From positions 326,111 through 390,110 of the forward strand of contig VWZL01004590.1 in assembly GCA_013396915.1 (NCBI GenBank): DNA of 64,000 nt. Reading direction: 5' to 3'. The DNA comes from Stercorarius parasiticus. Taxonomy: Eukaryota > Chordata > Aves > Charadriiformes > Stercorariidae. Positions 1 to 12,059 of the stretch are shown in pieces (position 1 is the stretch's first letter; every line of letters begins with the position of its first letter). Below the pieces are notes generated by a model. That model saw nothing but the letters and a program-made list of their open reading frames with translations. It did no database searches and was not told the DNA's origin. The translations under genes were made by a program, and so were the position numbers.

Positions 1-170
1 CGCCGGGGGGGTCGGAGCCTTCGGCCCTGCCCTGCCCTGCCTGGGGAGCCGGAGCCCAGCAGCGCCCGCGGGAGCCAGGAGGGTGTCGTGACCCCCCCCT
101 CAGCGAGCACCCTTCGGGCCTCGCTCGCAGGGTTTGGCCAACAGCCCTGCCGGGCAAAGGTGAGTTTTGA
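1..170. promoter_or_regulatory. GC- and CpG-rich left edge, possible promoter or first-exon fringe
   Basis: The first 130 bases are very GC-rich with several CpGs, unlike the AT-rich DNA after 500. A good donor-like site on the plus strand (AAAG|GTGAGT, GT at 160-161) follows. This could be the edge of a CpG island cut by the window boundary. In mammals PDE4B lies beyond the 3' side of LEPR in the same orientation, so an upstream PDE4B promoter is one possibility. No coding sequence supports it. Confidence 0.3.
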
Positions 171-499
171 GGGAAGGTCTGTGGCAAATTGCCTGGGAAT
201 AAAGCAGAAAGCCAGTTCTGTCGTTGCATCCGTAGGGGCAGAGCAGGCGAGGAAGCAGCTCATGGCGCTTTGAGGACCTGCCTTTGGAAACATCGCCCTC
301 AGCACCTGTCAGCCGAAGGCACGGAGCAGGGGACACCCCAGCACAGCCACGGCAGAGGCACCACACGGCCCCTGGAAGGTAACGCACCACTGCGCAGCCA
401 TGGAAAGCCACGCTGGCACAGCCTGGCCAACAAACAGCCTCTTACCTTAAAGCTAACAACGGCAAAATGTCTCATATCTGTACGCTAACCCCGCTGGCT

Positions 500-2100
500 G
501 GTCACACCACCCCCAAACGCCCGTGATGTGGGAGATAAGGATAACTCATAGGGCTTCATTACGGTAGGAACCTCTGTTTGATCCTAACAGCGATGCAAGG
601 TCTTTGGGTGTTTGATGTCTTCATCAAAGGCCAAGTTTCTGGAGTAAAGATGTGAAGAACTTGGTTCACATTTTATAAGAGGAAATTTCTAGTCTTCACG
701 GTTGAGGAGCAGCATTTAAAAGGCTAAAAGAACCCGCTCCAACTCCCAAAACCTCAGAATCCAGAATACAAAAGCCAAATGTATTCGTTAGAAAACCTTT
801 TGAATTAAGAGTTAATCCTGCTATTTGTGGATGACACCCAGACCCTTGATTTTTTCCAGGGATTAATGACTACAGCCTCTGAAAACTGAACAGAAGGCTG
901 CTGTGTTGTCGTTCTTGCTCAAGTACCGTCCCCTAGCCTCGTATCCCACAGACCCCCAGTACAGACCATACCAGATCTTGATAAACCAGTCTTTATGCAG
1001 TGCAGTGTAAAAGAACAATATTGAATGAAAGTTTTGTACTACATAATCATAAAGAGGAAAAAAAGATTGTCTGTATAGCTGGTCAGTTACGTTGTGGTAA
1101 AGCTAAGAGTTAATAGCTGCTTGATAGATTTCTATAATATACAGAAGTTGCTTTTTAGCATACACAAAATAAAACTAATTATCAACAAAAGTTCATTTCC
1201 CCACCCCAATAAAGGCAAATTTATTTCTGTACGTGTAGCGTAAAAAAAGTGTAAGACTGTGAACAGTTGTAATTCAAATGAAGATTTTGGGTATTTCATT
1301 TCCTTCATTACTTGATGTTGCAAACAAGGGTACCTGTGAAAGGCAACTTCCATGAATACACAGTGCTGTACTGCCAAAATTTTTAAAGCAACTGGAAAGC
1401 ATTTCTCTAGAGTGTTTTGCACCATTATCATTTATCACCTCATCCTTTCCTCTGTCAATAAAATACCACTTTTAGACATTTACTAGCCTGTCAAGTCTGA
1501 AGTCCAAAAAAAAAGGAAGATGTGCACCACTTTATGGGACAACTCTTCCCAATGTTGTGGTTGGATGTGGAACTGAGGATGCTTCTGTTTAGTCACAGGA
1601 GCTGAACTGTGTTGTCTCACTCAAAAGCAAGACACCAGGGGCAGGGGCAACAGGGACTCCAGCTGAGTTTTGGCAGAAACGGGAGCCATCCCCTTGCAGA
1701 GCATCCAGCTGGGCTCTTGCCTCTGTGACCACCTCCCGTTCCTGCAGAGGAAGGCCACTTGGTGCCATAGCGCTTTACTAGGCAGCTGTCCAGGGATAGC
1801 TCGCCCCCGTGCAAAGTGGCCAAAGCAGCCTGTGTGGCAGGCTCCCTGCTTGAGAGGGAGCTGCCGGCCTCTGCAAGCCCTGGTCAGGGTGGCCCCAAGT
1901 GCTGGGGTGGCTGATGGCCCCATGCACTGCCCAACATGGATGGACACCTACCGGTCTGCACCACTACACAGGCGGAGGACCTGCCCTAAGCCTCACCCTT
2001 AGGTAAGGATGAGAACACCACCTTCATTTTTGTCATGTGAAGGATGTGTTTTTCGGAAAGAATAAGCCACGCAGGTCCCAGTTGCCTCCAGAAGAGGCAA
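500..2100. other. Intergenic, nothing recognised
   Basis: AT-rich DNA with scattered A/T runs. Short open frames here have no recognisable motif and overlap each other on both strands, so I annotate no gene. Confidence 0.6.
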
Positions 2101-2111
2101 GCTAGACCAGC

Positions 2112-2215
2112 ACTACATCTAGTCTGACCTTCTGTACTTCATAGGCCATTACATTTCGCCAGTTTCCTCCTGCTCAGTATTGTGTGTTTGACTAAAGCTT
2201 ATCTCCCAAAGTCAC
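2112..2215 (-). mobile_element. Old CR1-like LINE fragment
   Basis: The run catctagtctgacctt with cataggccatta and ctaaagcttatc resembles the diverged CR1 relics common in birds, turtles and crocodilians, in reverse orientation. It is short and eroded; the assignment rests on remembered consensus. Confidence 0.4.
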
Positions 2216-4080
2216 CCAGCCTGGGTCAGAAGATAGGACAGAGAGGTCACCACTTAGCAGTCTGTTCCTCTGGTTGCTCACTGACAACAGTAAAATACGT
2301 ACTTAAGACTCCGATTTGAACTTGTCTGACTTCAGCTTTCAAACAGTGGTTCTTTTGCCCTCCCTTGCTAACCCAAAAACTTACAGCCTTTTACATGCTA
2401 ATCAAGTCACTGCTTAATCCACTTTTTGATAAGCCAAGTAGATCAAACGCTTCATTGTACGTGGCATTTTCTTCGCTCTTCAAACATTTTTACAATTTTT
2501 TTTCTAGGCCTCTCAAAACATGCCAATACCTTTTACAAAATTTGGGCTGCAAAACCACTTGTAGCATTTCGATAGCTTGCAGGAGCAGTAAGAAGCAAGA
2601 TGATTTCTCTCCCCTCCACCCCGTATGCTGCCTTGGTCAGAGAGTTACATGTAAGAAACCTGATCAAGAGTCTGACGTGCAAGAGTGTTAAACTCAGTGA
2701 AACTCTACAGCGAGGTTGGGTTCAGCAACCCTTCCCTAGATCCTAGATTTAATCTCTGTGGTTGAGGTTCAGGCAAATCCTTGATTGTTTGGAATGGAGT
2801 GTTTAGGAGAGTTGGTTCTTAACTGTAAGCACTGAACAGAAATAAGTTATGGCAGGACACAAAATTCTCAAACGGCTGAAAGAAACGCTTATCTTCTAGA
2901 CTACAAGGCCAGGAAAATTGAGATCTTGCTCTTAGTCCCCCACAGCCTTCAGGCAGCACATACTATCCTTTAGCTCCCTGGCAACAAGAAATATCAGTAA
3001 TCCTGATTCAGTCAACGATTCACGAACGCTGACGAAGTTCCAAAACCTAATAGACAGCAGTGCTTCACCCTGATGGGAGGAGGACCCGGTGGTTACTGCC
3101 CCATCTTGGCTTGCAGCAGCAGACTCGAATGATCCTCCTCTCTTCACCGCTCTCTGGCTTGCTGACGTCCTATTGGAAACTTGGATACTGATAGCAGAGG
3201 CTGATAAAGGGAGGATGAAATTAAGAAACTCCTTAGAGCTCATGCTGTGATCATATCACAGGCTGCGTTATTCTTATCTTCCTCCGCTGAATCTGCCAAG
3301 TCAACTCCAAGAAGTCGTCCATGGCATTAAGATATTCCACCGACCCGGAGAGCTCATAATCCACACTAGAGCTGAATACTGAAAGCTGCAAAGCTTACTG
3401 TTCTTACACTGCTGTACTAATATTTAGCAAATACCATTCATGAGCCCAAATTTGTCGTTTTCAAGAAGCTCTAAACATCCTAAAGAACTTAATACCCATA
3501 AATCTGACTGATATCCTGCCAGCCTTGTGACAAGGTGGTAAGTGACTTACACCGACCAATGCTGTATGATCAATGCCATTGTCATTCCCCACAGATACCT
3601 ATTTAACTCTCAAATACACAGTAGTCAGGCAAATCCTGAAGATTCCCCCTTGTGGCACATCAGGTTATCTGTTCAAGGCCAAACCTCGCTGTTCCTGTGA
3701 GAATCCAGAGTAGCTGCCAAAGGCCACCTCCAAGTCCATCTCTCTGAATCTAATATTCACAGCTCAGCAAAATTCAGGCCAAGGCACGGAGATGAAACGG
3801 TTTTACTGCAGTGATGAATTGGTCTCCTCCTCCCAGTAGGTAGGAGGGAGGCTTCTGTTTTCATTCTCCAGAGTCGCTTCATGCTTAAACTTTTGACCCT
3901 GGGATCCCACTGCCTTCCATACAGGAATTGGCAGGATGATACACTATGAGGTATTGAATATTTTCTGAAGGGGGACGTCTATTTCACAGTAGTGGGAGCG
4001 TGTTCCTCCACTGTGGACTTTTCACTTACAAGGTCCCACCCCAGTCAGTAAACACTCAGATGCCAACAGTGTGGAGATGA
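2216..4080. other. Intergenic, nothing recognised
   Basis: Unique-looking DNA with no coding exon, RNA gene or clear repeat that I can support. Confidence 0.55.
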
Positions 4081-4089
4081 CGCACAAGT

Positions 4090-4330
4090 GATCAGTTCAG
4101 GCAGTAACTCGGGAGTGGTTTTGGACGTAGTGTTGACACTGAGCTCTCACCAGTCTGAGTGATGCTTTTCATCGTCTGCCAGTGACTTCTTGCCATTTCT
4201 GCCCCATTTTGGTGTATGGCTTGACTGCAATTATTCATGCCTTCGTCACCTCTCGGTTAAGTACAGCGGTGTGATGCAGCTGGGAAGGAAGCTCACAGCA
4301 CTTCAGAAACTCCAGTGAGTACACAGGACA
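4090..4330 (+). mobile_element. Ancient LINE reverse-transcriptase relic (L2/CR1-like)
   Basis: On the plus strand a broken frame reads GVVLDVVLTLSSH and, after a shift, IHAFVTSRL, then LTALQKLQ. These resemble the C-terminal part of L2/CR1-type reverse transcriptase, where LGVxLD, IHAFVTSRLDYCN and LQxLQ occur in this order. Frame breaks show it is dead. The open frame just after it (4331-4588) may be a continuation or chance. Confidence 0.4.
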
Positions 4331-4599
4331 TTGCAGAACGTCACCTCAGCAGTGACCATCCTGGACTCTACTCAAGTTCCCCGTAAAACGAAATCAAGTG
4401 CTCACCTTCCTTATCCTCTGTGTTGCAAGCCCACCGTAGCCAAAAGGCTTCCTAGTAGGGTGAAGAGTATTGCTGACCGCTTCATTACTGCCAGTCGGTG
4501 GAGGGATGCTACGGCTTTGTGGCCAGAAAGTAGAACTGTCTCAGGATCTGGAGGATATGGATATGGACCAAAAAGTAAACATCATTAATAAATGCATTG

Positions 4600-7500
4600 C
4601 CAATTATTGAAGTGTACATTTCTCGGGCTTTGCGTTCTCTACTATAAAAAAATAGAGCAATGTATATGTAAAAGAGGACGGGGAAAAGTCCCGCTTACCA
4701 AATAGGACACCATTGCATCCTTTTTTTATTTTTTTTTTCCTGAGGAGACCGAGAGAAAAAAAATAACCTGGCAGATGTTAGTCATTTTGCTTAATGCACT
4801 CAGATACTTTGGCGATAAATGTGGTAGGAGAGCTTGTACAGAATAGAATAAATGGCTTCAGCGAGGTACTGTCAAAACAGTAAAAAGAAGATATGTTTCC
4901 TATTAAAACAGAAAGGGAGTAAAAGCAAATGTGTTTTGAATGAGGATGGCTGATATTAGTGATACTAAAAATAAGGGGAAGTGAAGGAGAACACAGCCCT
5001 TACTCCACTGCCAAAAGAAAAAGGAAAATTTTTCTCTCTAAGGTGAAATTACTTCCCTCCCCAATCTCTTCTTTGCTGCTCAGCTACTTGCTGTTGCACC
5101 ATGAAGGACATCCCTGGCAGAAAAGGTTCCTGGTTCCTGCAGTTCCTATGCCCTCCACCACTCCCCCAACAAGCAGCGCAGCCCCAGAACTTCCACTGAG
5201 AAGATGGTTCCCGTTTTGTGGTACTTTGCGCAGTCTTCTGGGTTTGTTCTTGGTTTGTTACCCCACCCACCATCCAATATTCCTCTCTTCAGAGAGGATT
5301 AGGAGGAGATTTCTGGGTACGGCCAGTTCCCCCCACACACAATTGTCGTCTTTCCTCTATGCCCTCACTTCATGTAACCCAAATGGCTTTGTCACCTCCT
5401 CTCCTCTTCCATAAAGGCCTTGGTACCAGAAAAAGGAATTCAGGTGAAAACTGATGGGAGGCTGCAGACTGCTAGGAGATTAATAGGACAGTATGGAAAT
5501 AGGGAAAGGAAATAAATACCCTGAATACTGTAAGAGATCAAGGAGTTAATTCATTGGGCATAATTAATGAACGTTTGTGCTCCCATCTCTGTCCTTCTGC
5601 TGCAGCTGAAATAGCTGAAGAATCTCATATATATCAAACAGAGGGGAGTTAAATGGGGTATAACAGATGCTGTCTGAGCTCCCGTGGTCAGGCAATGAAA
5701 TTTACCCTCCACATTTAATATTAGAAGTAGGAGAATTGTTGCTTTTGCTTTCAAGAGCTGAGAGAAGGCGGACTGAGCAAAGAGGGACAAGGTGCAGGGC
5801 AGGCGCTCTGTTCCTGCTTGGCTTCCTTGGAGTATTATTAGAAACCTATTTGTGAGAAATGCATGAAACAGCTGTGCTGAGAAGGATGCACTTCCTAGCC
5901 CTTCAAAAGTTCATTTGGGAGGCTGTTAATAAGTCTTTTCACTCTCTCTGCTTGTGAGAGTGCTATTGATTCCCAAATCATGCATGTAAACAGATAAATA
6001 CAGCAATCCAGGCAGTCCTACCACCCAACAGACTACCTTCCCTAGAAAAGATCAACTAGCTTTCCGTATGAAAAGGGCAGTAGCTCACTAAACCACTGAA
6101 GCTCATTTTATTGATTTTAAAATCTTCTAAAATGCAGTGTAGTTTTTAAACATAGCCTACTTCTATGCAGCCCTGAAGCGAAGCCGAGGATGGTATGCGA
6201 CCGCTGGAATTTCTCATTTATAAGCCAGCATGCGGGTGTAGCTTGCAGCAGTCAGGATGTCGGGAGATGGGAAGCAGCGGTGGCACGAAAGGTTTTGTCA
6301 TAGTCCAAAGCCAGTGAGGATAATTCCATGGATGATTTCTCTTTCTGAAGTAAGTTTGAAAACCAGAATATTTTGGTTAAAGAAAACAGCATTTCAGTGC
6401 AGAAGTAACACTCCAGCACTTGCTGGGATGTGAGGCTGAGGTGGCTCAGACTCCCATTTTTCTCTATAGACTGGGCTGTAAGAAGGAGGCTGGGCATCAG
6501 GGGAATTCTTAGCCCTGGGGCATCATCACAGACATCAGCTGGGAAGTGCTGGATGCCCTGCAAAATATATGTGATGGAGCAGAAAAATATCAGCAGGAAG
6601 GTGTACTATTTTGTGCCCTGTTTTGGAAAAGTGTTCCCATTGATTCGGTTCAAGGTTCAATGTATTTCATAACAGCTCCAAAAGGGCCCACCTTAACCCC
6701 TGCCCCCAAGGGATCGGTGGACTAGACAAGGGCAGGACAAGACTGTTTCTTTCAGGGAAAATATTGAGAAAGGAAGATGGTTCTGTCCCTTAGCTAGTGT
6801 GCTGTAGCTTCTCCCCAGCCTTGCTTGTGTACTGATTGGTACTTCACTCCTCTTCCTCCCCCTCGGCCACCCAGTATTAATTGAGAAGACTGTCAGACAC
6901 AGAGCTGATTCATTCGACCGAGCCTTTTATGATGAGAGGGTCGAAGTGGAAAGTGGTGGTCAGGGTCACAGCTGACACTTGCAGAGAAACCTGCTGGTGA
7001 GTAATTCGAGTCCTCGCGGTGAGGACTCACTGGCTGGCAGCCTAAAACCCAAGTGTTGGTGCATCCAGCCCAGTTTATAAAACTGTAGGAGGGAGGGCTG
7101 GTCTGTTGGCTAGATGTTGATGAATTCTGTGAAAAAATAGCTGCTAACAATATTTTTCAGCTCATGTCTTGCATAACAGCTGAGGCTGGAAGGTCCTTGT
7201 ATTTTATGAAGGAATCGGCTAAAGTTCCATCTAATAAACTGATCTGATCACAAGTAATACATGTAACAGATACAAGAAATGAAGTCCTGACATTAAAGCT
7301 AGCATTCTTTGTCTGTTGGGAAATGTTTGATTTTGTAAAGTCACAGTAATCCAGCCACTTTATTTAACTAAAAATTAATATTTTGCAGGGAATAGAAAAA
7401 TAGGTTTACTTCGAAACAAGTATTAAAGGCTCAACACTACTATGAAACTCAGGTTTAAGATCATTTATCCTTAACAGATAGTTACAAGCACAAACTTCAA

Positions 7501-7640
7501 TGAAGTTTCAACCCATTCTCTCCATGGGCCTTTCTCTTCCCACATCAATTGTGGAAATCCCAAGCGATGATTCTTGCACAACCCATTCTCCATTAATTTT
7601 GCAAATTAACACCTTAAACTTGTTCAACTATCAAAACCCA
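4600..7640. other. Intergenic, nothing recognised
   Basis: Mixed AT-rich DNA with a long T-rich tract near 4720. None of the open frames shows a domain, splice context or family motif. Confidence 0.55.
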
Positions 7641-7647
7641 ACCGGAC

Positions 7648-7758
7648 CCAGTGCTGGGCAGCCTGCCCTGGCTGGCCCTGCTTTGAGCAAGGGGTTGGAC
7701 TAGACAATCTCCAGAGCCCCTTCTGGAGGAACACCTCTGTTATTCCATGACTCTGTTC
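7648..7758 (+). mobile_element. CR1 LINE 3'-end fragment
   Basis: Contains ggggttggactagacaatct, then ccagagccccttc, then ctgttattccatgactctgt: the typical CR1 3' end with its degenerate ATTCTRTGA-type terminal repeats, in forward orientation. Confidence 0.8.
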
Positions 7759-7769
7759 ATGCAGTGGTT

Positions 7770-10700
7770 TTTTCTGGCAGGATATTTGTAAATCAGCAAC
7801 CCCAACTGGATATATGCTCATCCAATTAATCTGTTCTGCGTACCATTTACTTACAGCTGCTTAGGAGAAATCGTTTTAAGTGATCTAAAAAAACCCCAGC
7901 TACTGCATTTTATGAGATTTATGCCAGTTTTGTTCTAACATGGGCCTCACTACCTCATCATTCCTCCAGGCAGATTTCCAAGCTCCGTCCTGAGGTTCTT
8001 GGGGCATCCCAGTGGTTGCTGGGCAGGTCCATAGCGATGAGTCAGACCTGAAGTGAAGCCAGTCCACAGACTGGGATCAACAGGACCCATGGCCGTGGCC
8101 ACGTGCGATGGAGCCACAGACTGTGCTCCTCCAGCATAGCCCAGGTGGGGGCTGAAGGCCCAGGGCTGAGCTGAAATAGAACCACACTTCTCATATGTGC
8201 CTTGCAAAGTGATTTGCTCTCTTTTGCTACCAGGAAAAATGACAAGAGCCACATCAGAGTCGCTCTACCATAAGCACGAGGCACATACAGCAGTCTCATC
8301 CCATCTTTCGCACTGCTGCACGTAATGAAAGAGGCGTTTCTTCCACAGACTTTGGCCTCCTTTTTCTGGTCTTGATCTGCAAGTCTGAGTCTAGACAAAT
8401 GTCTGTAAACTGGCCTGTGACGCTTTGTCTTGGAAGGTGTCTAGGTGACAGGTTCCTACCATTTCACACTTCTTCCCTCAGCTCTCGACATGTTTTGCTC
8501 AGCCCTGAAGAAGGATGGCTCCAAATGACCTTTTAGGAGCTACAATTAGATTTGTACGTTGCAGTGTTTTTCCTGAGATAAATTCAGCAGCAGGAGGAAC
8601 GTGTCCCTTCATGCTGGCTATTAGCGCTCCCATGCTTCTCATCCCTTTTTCCGGTAGTTCATCTGGACTGAGGACATCATTCTCCTTCGGAATCACGGTC
8701 TTTCAAGGATTTGAGCCAACCTTCTGCTTTCCCTCTCCCAGGTCACTGTATGTCATAAATAGGGCACAGAGCACTCCGAGCAAGCCTGACCAAGCGCTCC
8801 TGCTCTATCGGTAACACCGGATAAAGAAGACAGCGGCACGATCTGTAGGGTTAATCCGGTAAATGCACAGGGAAGCCATTTTTCTCTATGTAAGGAGGCT
8901 TACAAAGATAAGATCCTATTTCGCTTTCTTGTTTGCATCTAGGTCTTTCACTAGATTTAGAAAATCATGTCCAAAAACTGTGTCTAATTCAGTCAGGGTA
9001 CAACGCCACTAACATAACCTATTTTACCAATCAGTTAATTTACTAGGCTCAGCTAATTAACATTCTCTAAAAGCATACCAAAGCAGTAGCCATTTAGACT
9101 TTAGATTCTAACCCTGTGATTTTTAGGAGTGTGAAAAAAGGATCTCAAACTGGCAAGAAAAGTCCCACTGTCTTTTACACGCTACATTTTGCCTACAAAA
9201 AAAAACAGAGCGAATTTTTAAAACAAAAAAACCTTCTATGTTTTAGCCTGACAGTAACTGATCCAAGAAATAAGTTAGAAGAAAACAAGATAAAACGAAC
9301 AACAGCTGTTTAGAGCACTGAATGTCAAGAATACCTCCGACCGCTTTAATGGCAGGCGAGACAAGCTTCAGGTTGTGATTGGAGCGGTGTGTATTAAGCT
9401 CAGTTCTCATGATTTGTTTTGCTGACATAATGGCAGCAGTGGAAATATTTGCTCTCTGAAGACCCCCTGTATTTGCCCGTAGATTGGACAGGAGCAGAGT
9501 GGAGTGCTAAATACGGGGCCAGCTGGTTTATGTCTACTGGCGATGGAGGGAGCAGGACGGAGGTTTTTTAGCAATGGATACATGGTCAGCTTAGAAAATG
9601 TGGGGCAAAATCTGTACTGCCAAACCCACGGTCTCCAAATCATCGTCAAAGCTGAATTTTTCCTTCCTTAGCTCATTTCAGCTGGGCGGGCTGTGAAGAG
9701 CTCGTTTCTTGCTGGCTTTTGGCCCTTCTCGTTTGCCTTGAACAATGACACTAACCTGGCTTGTGCTTCTGGTCGCCGTCACTGCTTAATGGTTCCGGGC
9801 AGCTCCGCGAAGGTGTCACAAAGCGGCACTTGCATTGAAATATTATCTTCAGATATGCTGAATTCTGAAAAGCTAGTGCAGTTTTAACCTTGCTAATGCA
9901 ACAACGCCAGAGCGGCTACTTCAGCTAGATAGCTCCAAGTGGTTTAGAGAGCAATCTATTAAATCCCAGATAGGAAATTGGATGTTAATCATCGCAGAGT
10001 GATAAGGACAGGGCTCCTAATTCACCATCTATTTTCATATCAGAAAAAGAGCAAAAGGGACCCACAGTTTGAGGGCAAGGTGCAAATAAAATGTTGTCTG
10101 TATTTTCAGAGTGCATTTCGAAATCCTATGGCTTGAAAACAAGAAGAAACCCAGCAAATGTCCCTCATATTAGATACAGTTGTACGAAGGAATCTCTCGG
10201 TACCATCTTTCCTCCTGCTCTGGCTGGAGGATGTGGCCCGGGCACGCAGGAGGGTGCAGAAAGGGTGCCAAGGCGCGAGCCCCCCAGCAGGGCTCTCTGC
10301 TGGTCCCGGAGCGGAGGAGCCATCGCTCCCCACTTCGGAGCCGTGGCTGCACAGCTCTTCAGCTGGTGTTTTCATGACCACACAACCGAAAGCAGAGGGA
10401 TGGCAAGCTGTTCTAGCAAAACAGCATCAGGGCTCTGCAACTTGCTTTTGACATTAGGCAGGCAGAAGACTAAATAATTATTTCACTGCCAGGCTCTTCT
10501 GGCCCCGCTCTTTAATCATCATTTGAAGCTTGAAATAAGTCTCTGAGTGTTTCTTTCCAGCACAAGTTCCAGCCTGCGCTGTGCCTCCTGCCCGCCTATC
10601 TGCAAGTCTCCCAGCATTGTCTTGACAGCGTTGATTTGGGAGAATTAACAGCGAGTCTGTTCCTTGCCTTTCCCATCACATCCATTCTTCCTCCCAAAGT

Positions 10701-11820
10701 GACATCGCTGACAAGCCATTGGTTTCAATATTGAAATGAGTTTCTCTGCTGAGAAGCAGCTTTGTAAAAGTAGCACCAGAAAGTTTTTGCGTTTGTTATC
10801 TTCCTTAATGCTGTGCTCGGGTTTAAAGACATAAGTGGATGTTTTAAAAGTAATTTCCAGGGATGGGAAATGAGCTTCATTTGCATTCAGAAGGGACCCA
10901 TCTAGAACTATGCAAAGAGGTGCTGTGCATCGCTGGTGGTAAGAGAGGCAAGACAAGACACTCTAATTACAGCTGAAATACAAACAGAAGTGTACGCTGC
11001 CGTGACCTTTATCGTACACAGGCTCCATGCAGCCCAGAGACCTCACTGTCCGAGGCTTTTCATCAACATTAAAAGCCCCCCCAGGATCTCCTTTCCTCCA
11101 TCTCTCTTCATCGTTTGTTTTTCCATTCATTCCCCAACAGCAGGGCACCGCATTATTTTGTAAGCCATCAAGACTGATTTTCAGATCTCCTAGTGAGAGT
11201 TTCTCGGTGCCTTTCCCTGCTTTGCTGATGACAGCTCTTGCGTAAGAAGCTCCTGATGGGTAGTAATTAATTAGAGTCTCACACAGACAATTCACTCTTC
11301 TTTTGTTTAGGATAATTAGTGAACAGAATGACACCTGCCAAAACGAAGCAGTTTTCCATCCACGAGGGTGCTACGTGTTTCCAGTTTGGCTCTTCTTGAA
11401 AGGAAGTTGTTTTTGCGGGTCCTTTTGATCTTCTTGGGGCTGGGTGCCAGCAGCGCAGCGCTCCATTGTGAGAGCCACAATGCTGCCACCGCGTCTTTGT
11501 CAATGGCAGCGTCCGGCCACTGGGTCAAGTGCTGAAATCTCAGTGGTTTATTGCTGCACGTCGGAGAAATCTCTATGCCCACCAGGGCCTGTGGGTTTCC
11601 TTCAAGACTTGACGAAATTGATTCCTGTTGCTTTCCCAGCAGAAGGAAGACTGGCGGAATGGGATCCTTCCTCTTACCGAAGTCCTCACCAGAAACCTGC
11701 ATTTTCATTCCTTTTTCTGCAATAGGGAACACATAAACTTAATATCCACAGCAAAATCACAGGCTGGGTAACTACTGGAAGCATGTACTGCTCGCTTCTG
11801 TATTTTTAAATCACCTCCTG
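7770..11820. other. Intergenic, nothing recognised
   Basis: No supported gene. A GC-rich patch at about 10200-10370 has overlapping open frames on both strands, which is a base-composition effect. Confidence 0.55.
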
Positions 11821-11824
11821 ATCG

Positions 11825-12050
11825 CAGCCCAGGGTGCTGGGGGACTTCCTTGCCCCAGGAGCACATGGTCAACTTGGTTTCCACCAGGACCCCCAGGTCC
11901 TTCTCTGCAGAGCTGCTTTCCAGCCAGTTGGCACCCATCCTGTACTGGTGCTCGTGCTGGGGGCCGATTCCTGCCCAGTGCGGGACTTTGCATTTTTCTT
12001 GGTTGAACTCCATGAGGTTCCTGTCATTTCTCTGGCCCATCCCGGCGCAT
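11825..12050 (-). mobile_element. CR1 LINE fragment, reverse-transcriptase C-terminal region
   Basis: The minus strand reads DRNLMEFNQEKCKV, HQYRMGANWLESS and AEKDLGVLVETKLTM. This is the well-known end of the CR1 ORF2 reverse transcriptase (DRNLMKFNxxKCKVLH ... LGVLVDxKL). The copy is 5'- and 3'-truncated. The 111-codon open frame on this strand is the remnant of that ORF and is not a host gene. Confidence 0.88.
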
Positions 12051-12059
12051 CAGGCACTC

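Noticed and set aside
4331..4588. 85-codon plus-strand frame ending in GGYGYGPKSKHH with an AATAAA word right after its stop
   Set aside because: No family recognised; it directly follows a dead LINE relic and may be part of its decay. Too weak to call.
11705..12040. 111-codon minus-strand frame as a possible gene
   Set aside because: It is the C-terminal remnant of the CR1 reverse transcriptase, listed as a mobile element instead.
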